From Thinopyrum elongatum (lineage: Eukaryota; Streptophyta; Magnoliopsida; Poales; Poaceae), in contig CM022303.1 of assembly GCA_011799875.1 (NCBI GenBank), positions 279,392,850 through 279,456,849 on the forward strand: DNA of 64,000 nucleotides, given 5' to 3'. The notes under the pieces were generated by a model. That model worked only from the letters and a program-made list of their open reading frames with translations. It searched no databases and was not told the origin of the DNA. Below, one piece after another: positions 61,345 to 64,000 of the stretch. Both the position numbers and the translations under genes were made by a program. How positions within the stretch are numbered: the first letter of the stretch is position 1; each line of letters opens with the position of its first letter.

Positions 61345-64000
61345 GCACTTTCTGCCTAGCTTAATGGCTTTAAATAAAGCGCTATCAGGGAGACAAGCTA
61401 GAAGTTTTAGAGAGTCATTTTATTCTGTTGTGTGTTTTTATAAAGTTTAAAAACAAAAGAATATAGAAGGAAACCTAAAACTTTTTCAAAAAGAAAAGTG
61501 AAAGTGAGGGAGATGAGCATTGTTAAAGTGGGAGCTAGCCTTGAACTTTGTTCATGCCCATGGAAACTTTGTGAACCTTGATTACAGAAACTTTTCAACA
61601 AAAATAATTATCCCCTTGTACAAATCCATTGTATTATAAAAATAATGTGCCAAGATTTTCCTTTAGGATTATTAGATTGCTTGTTTGGTATGTGCGGTGC
61701 AAAAACAAAAACTTTGGCTGTAGTGCATGAATTTACATTTTTCACTGGAACATTCAAAGTTTATGAATTTTTTACACAATACTGCTATGCAAAGTGTTTA
61801 TTTTTTCCTAATTTTTTAGAATTTTTTGAGTTACAGAAGTATGGTCAAAGTTTAGATTACTACAGACTATCCTATTTTTGACAGATTCTGTTTTTGATGC
61901 ATTGTTTTGCTTGTTTTGATGGAACTATGGATTTTATCGGTGGTATAAGCCATGGAGAAGTTAGGATACAGTAGGGATAATGCAAAAATAAAATATGAAT
62001 GGGTTTGCAACAGTACTTAAAGTAGTAATTTGCTTTATTATACTAACGGATCTCACGAGGGTTTTGTTAAGTTTTGTGTGGATTAAGTATTCGAGGATCG
62101 AGGAGGTATCGATATGAGGAGAAGGAGGAGAGGCAAGAGTTCAAGCTTGGGGATGCCCAAGGCACCCCAAGAAAATATTCAAGGAACTCAAGCGTCTAAG
62201 CTTGGGGATGCCCCGGAAGGCATCCCATCTTTCTTCAACAAGTATCGGTATGTCTCGGTTTTTGTTTTGTTCACGTGATATGCGTAAATCTTGGAGTGTC
62301 GTGTGCTTTTTATTTTTATTTTAATAATGCACCATGCTGGTACGAGATAGTCCTTGGTTGAGTTATAGAATGCTCTTTGCACTTCACTTATATCTTTTGA
62401 GTATGGCTTTATAGAATGCTTCATGTGCTTCACTTATATCATTTGAAGTTTGGATTGCCTGTTTCTCTACATATAGAAAACCGTTATTTGAAGAATGCTC
62501 TTTTGCTTCACTTATATTTATTAGAGCATGATCTTCTGTAGAAAGAATTAAACTCTCATGCTTCACTTATATCTATTTAGAGAGTCAACAGGAATTGGTC
62601 ATTCACATGGTTAGTCATAAAATCCTACGTAAAACTTGTGGATCACTGAATATGATATGTTTGATTCCTTGCAATAGTTTTGCGATATAGAGATGATAAT
62701 ATGTGGGAGGTACTAGTAAATGGTTGTGGTTAGTAAGAATATTGGTGTTAAGGTTTGTGATTCCCGAAGCATGCATGTATAATCTCTCATTATGCTAAGA
62801 AGTTGGAGCATGATTTATTATTAATTGTCTTCCTTATGAGTCGCGGTTGGGGACGAGCGATGGTCTTTTCCTACCAATCTATCCCCCTAGGGGCATGCGC
62901 AATAGTACTTTGCTTCGAGGGATGATAAACTTTTGCAATAAGTATGTGAGTTCTTTATGACTAATGTGAGTCCATGGATTATACACACTCTTACCTTTCC
63001 GCAATTTGCTATCCTCTACGGTAGCGTGCATTGCACTTTCTCACCTTGAGAGTCGGTGCAAACTTTGCCAGTGCATCCAAATCCCGTAATATGATACGCT
63101 CTATCACACATAAGCCTTATTATATCTTCCTCAAAACAGCCACCATACCTACCTATTATGGCATTTCCATAGCCATTCCGAGATATATTGCCATGCAACT
63201 TCCATCGTTCCGTTTTTATGACTTGAGCATTCATTGTCATATTGCTTTGCATGATCTTAAGATAACTAGCATGATATTTCCATGGCTTGTCCATTTTTTG
63301 ATATCCTTGCTACGCTAGATCATTGCACATCCTAGTACACTGCCAGAGGCATTCATATAGAGTCATACTTTGTTCTAGGTATCGAGTTGTAATTTTGAGT
63401 TGTAAGTAAATAGAAGTGTGACGATCATCATTATTAGAGCATGTCCCAGTGAGGAAAGGATGATGGAGACTATGATTCCCCCACAAGTTGGGATGAGACT
63501 CCGGAAAAAAAGGAAAAGAAAAAAAAGAAAAAAGTGAGGCCAAGAAGAGCCCAAGAAAAAAAAATGAGAGAAAAAGAGAGAAGGGGCATGCTAATTCCAC
63601 AGTTGTGCTGCAATGTAGCACCATGTTTTTCATATAGAGAGTCTCCTACGTTGTCACTTTCATATACTATTGGGAATTTTTCATTATAGAGTTAGATGCA
63701 TACCCACTTAGCTTTCAGTTTGAGCTTTCATACACTTATAGCTCTTAGTGCATCTATTGCGTGTCAATCCCTACTCCTTGCATTGATATCAATTGATGGG
63801 CATCTCCGTAGCCCATTGATTAGCCGCGTTGATGTGAGACTTTCTTACTTTTTTGTCTTCTCTATATTTACCCATATCATCATACTCTATTCCACACATA
63901 GTGCTATGTCCATGGCTTGCGCTCATGTATTGCGTGGGGTTGAAAAGGCTGAAGCGCGTTAAAAAGTATGAACCAATTGCTCGGCTTGTCATCAGGGTTG
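61345..64000. other. Non-coding internal region of element 5
   Basis: It holds repeated AGCTTGGGGATGCC phrases near 62145-62215, several CTTCACTTATAT repeats (62380-62570), and a purine tract of A/G runs at about 63500-63590. Short frames here look accidental. The 3' LTR is not reached. Confidence 0.65.
62384..62575. repeat. Recurrent GCTTCACTTATAT motif
   Basis: CTTCACTTATAT appears four times at irregular spacing (about 62384, 62429, 62508, 62562), usually after ATGCT or CATG, suggesting decayed tandem repeats. Confidence 0.6.

Larger units (their letters stand above)
58391..64000 (+). mobile_element. Element 5: Sabrina-like retrotransposon, 5' part
   Basis: The LTR is 58391-59870 (TGATACGACTCCGTCGTATC...GTGGGTTATCA), with a tRNA-Asp-type primer site at 59882-59899. 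One decayed acidic open frame follows, then more than 2.6 kb of non-coding internal sequence. No RT or integrase motif appears before the window ends, so it may be a non-autonomous type. The target site is TCGGG (58386-58390); the other copy is outside. The assignment rests on remembered Sabrina/WHAM LTR and internal phrases such as AGCTTGGGGATGCC. Confidence 0.8.

Overview
This window is plant nuclear DNA, most likely from wheat or another Triticeae grass. It is almost entirely nested Ty3/gypsy LTR retrotransposons, with CG/CHG-biased decay, and I found no intact ordinary host gene. The species is inferred from the element types, from memory. The boundaries, target-site duplications (TSDs), motifs and reading frames were read directly from the sequence.

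Layout. 1-1310 is part of a Sabrina/WHAM-type LTR on the minus strand. 1311-2668 and 25222-26260 are the original locus: a decayed gene fragment, a decayed gene with a TATA box and 90-bp coding repeats, and a dispersed repeat. Element A (2669-25221, minus, Fatima-like, TSD CCTGC) splits the 90-bp repeat array. Element 1 (4465-17803, plus, TSD GAATG) sits inside A. Element 4 (26261 to beyond 58390, plus, Fatima-related) is split by element 3 (29919-56554, plus, TSD GTACT). Element 3 is in turn split inside its reverse transcriptase by element 2 (34090-47434, plus, TSD ACCTT, same family as element 1). Element 5 (58391 to beyond 64000, plus, Sabrina-like, tRNA-Asp primer site) interrupts element 4.

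Age order. LTR pairs compared by eye differ by about 2.75% (A), 1.4% (1), 3.0% (3) and 1.5% (2), almost all transitions. This agrees with the nesting order. At 1.3e-8 substitutions per site per year it means roughly 1.1, 0.5, 1.15 and 0.55 million years.

How the elements are built. Elements 1, 2 and 3 carry gag, protease, reverse transcriptase (RT), RNase H, a second archaeal-type RNase H, and integrase, the layout known for the Tat lineage. A and 4 carry only gag-protease and look non-autonomous. Every one of these five elements also carries an oppositely oriented gene downstream of its sense genes. It codes for a PF04195-like ('putative gypsy type transposon') N-terminal domain followed by coiled coil, is split by introns, and in A, 1 and 3 (degenerate in 2) has its own TATA box. 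In element 1 this antisense gene is fully open across four exons (1,229 aa) although the sense polyprotein is dead. Other signals worth attention are a UAG with an 18-nt identical context between protease and RT in two families, an LTR block shared by otherwise dissimilar LTRs, and a CCGGCAAG word scattered through elements 1 and 2.
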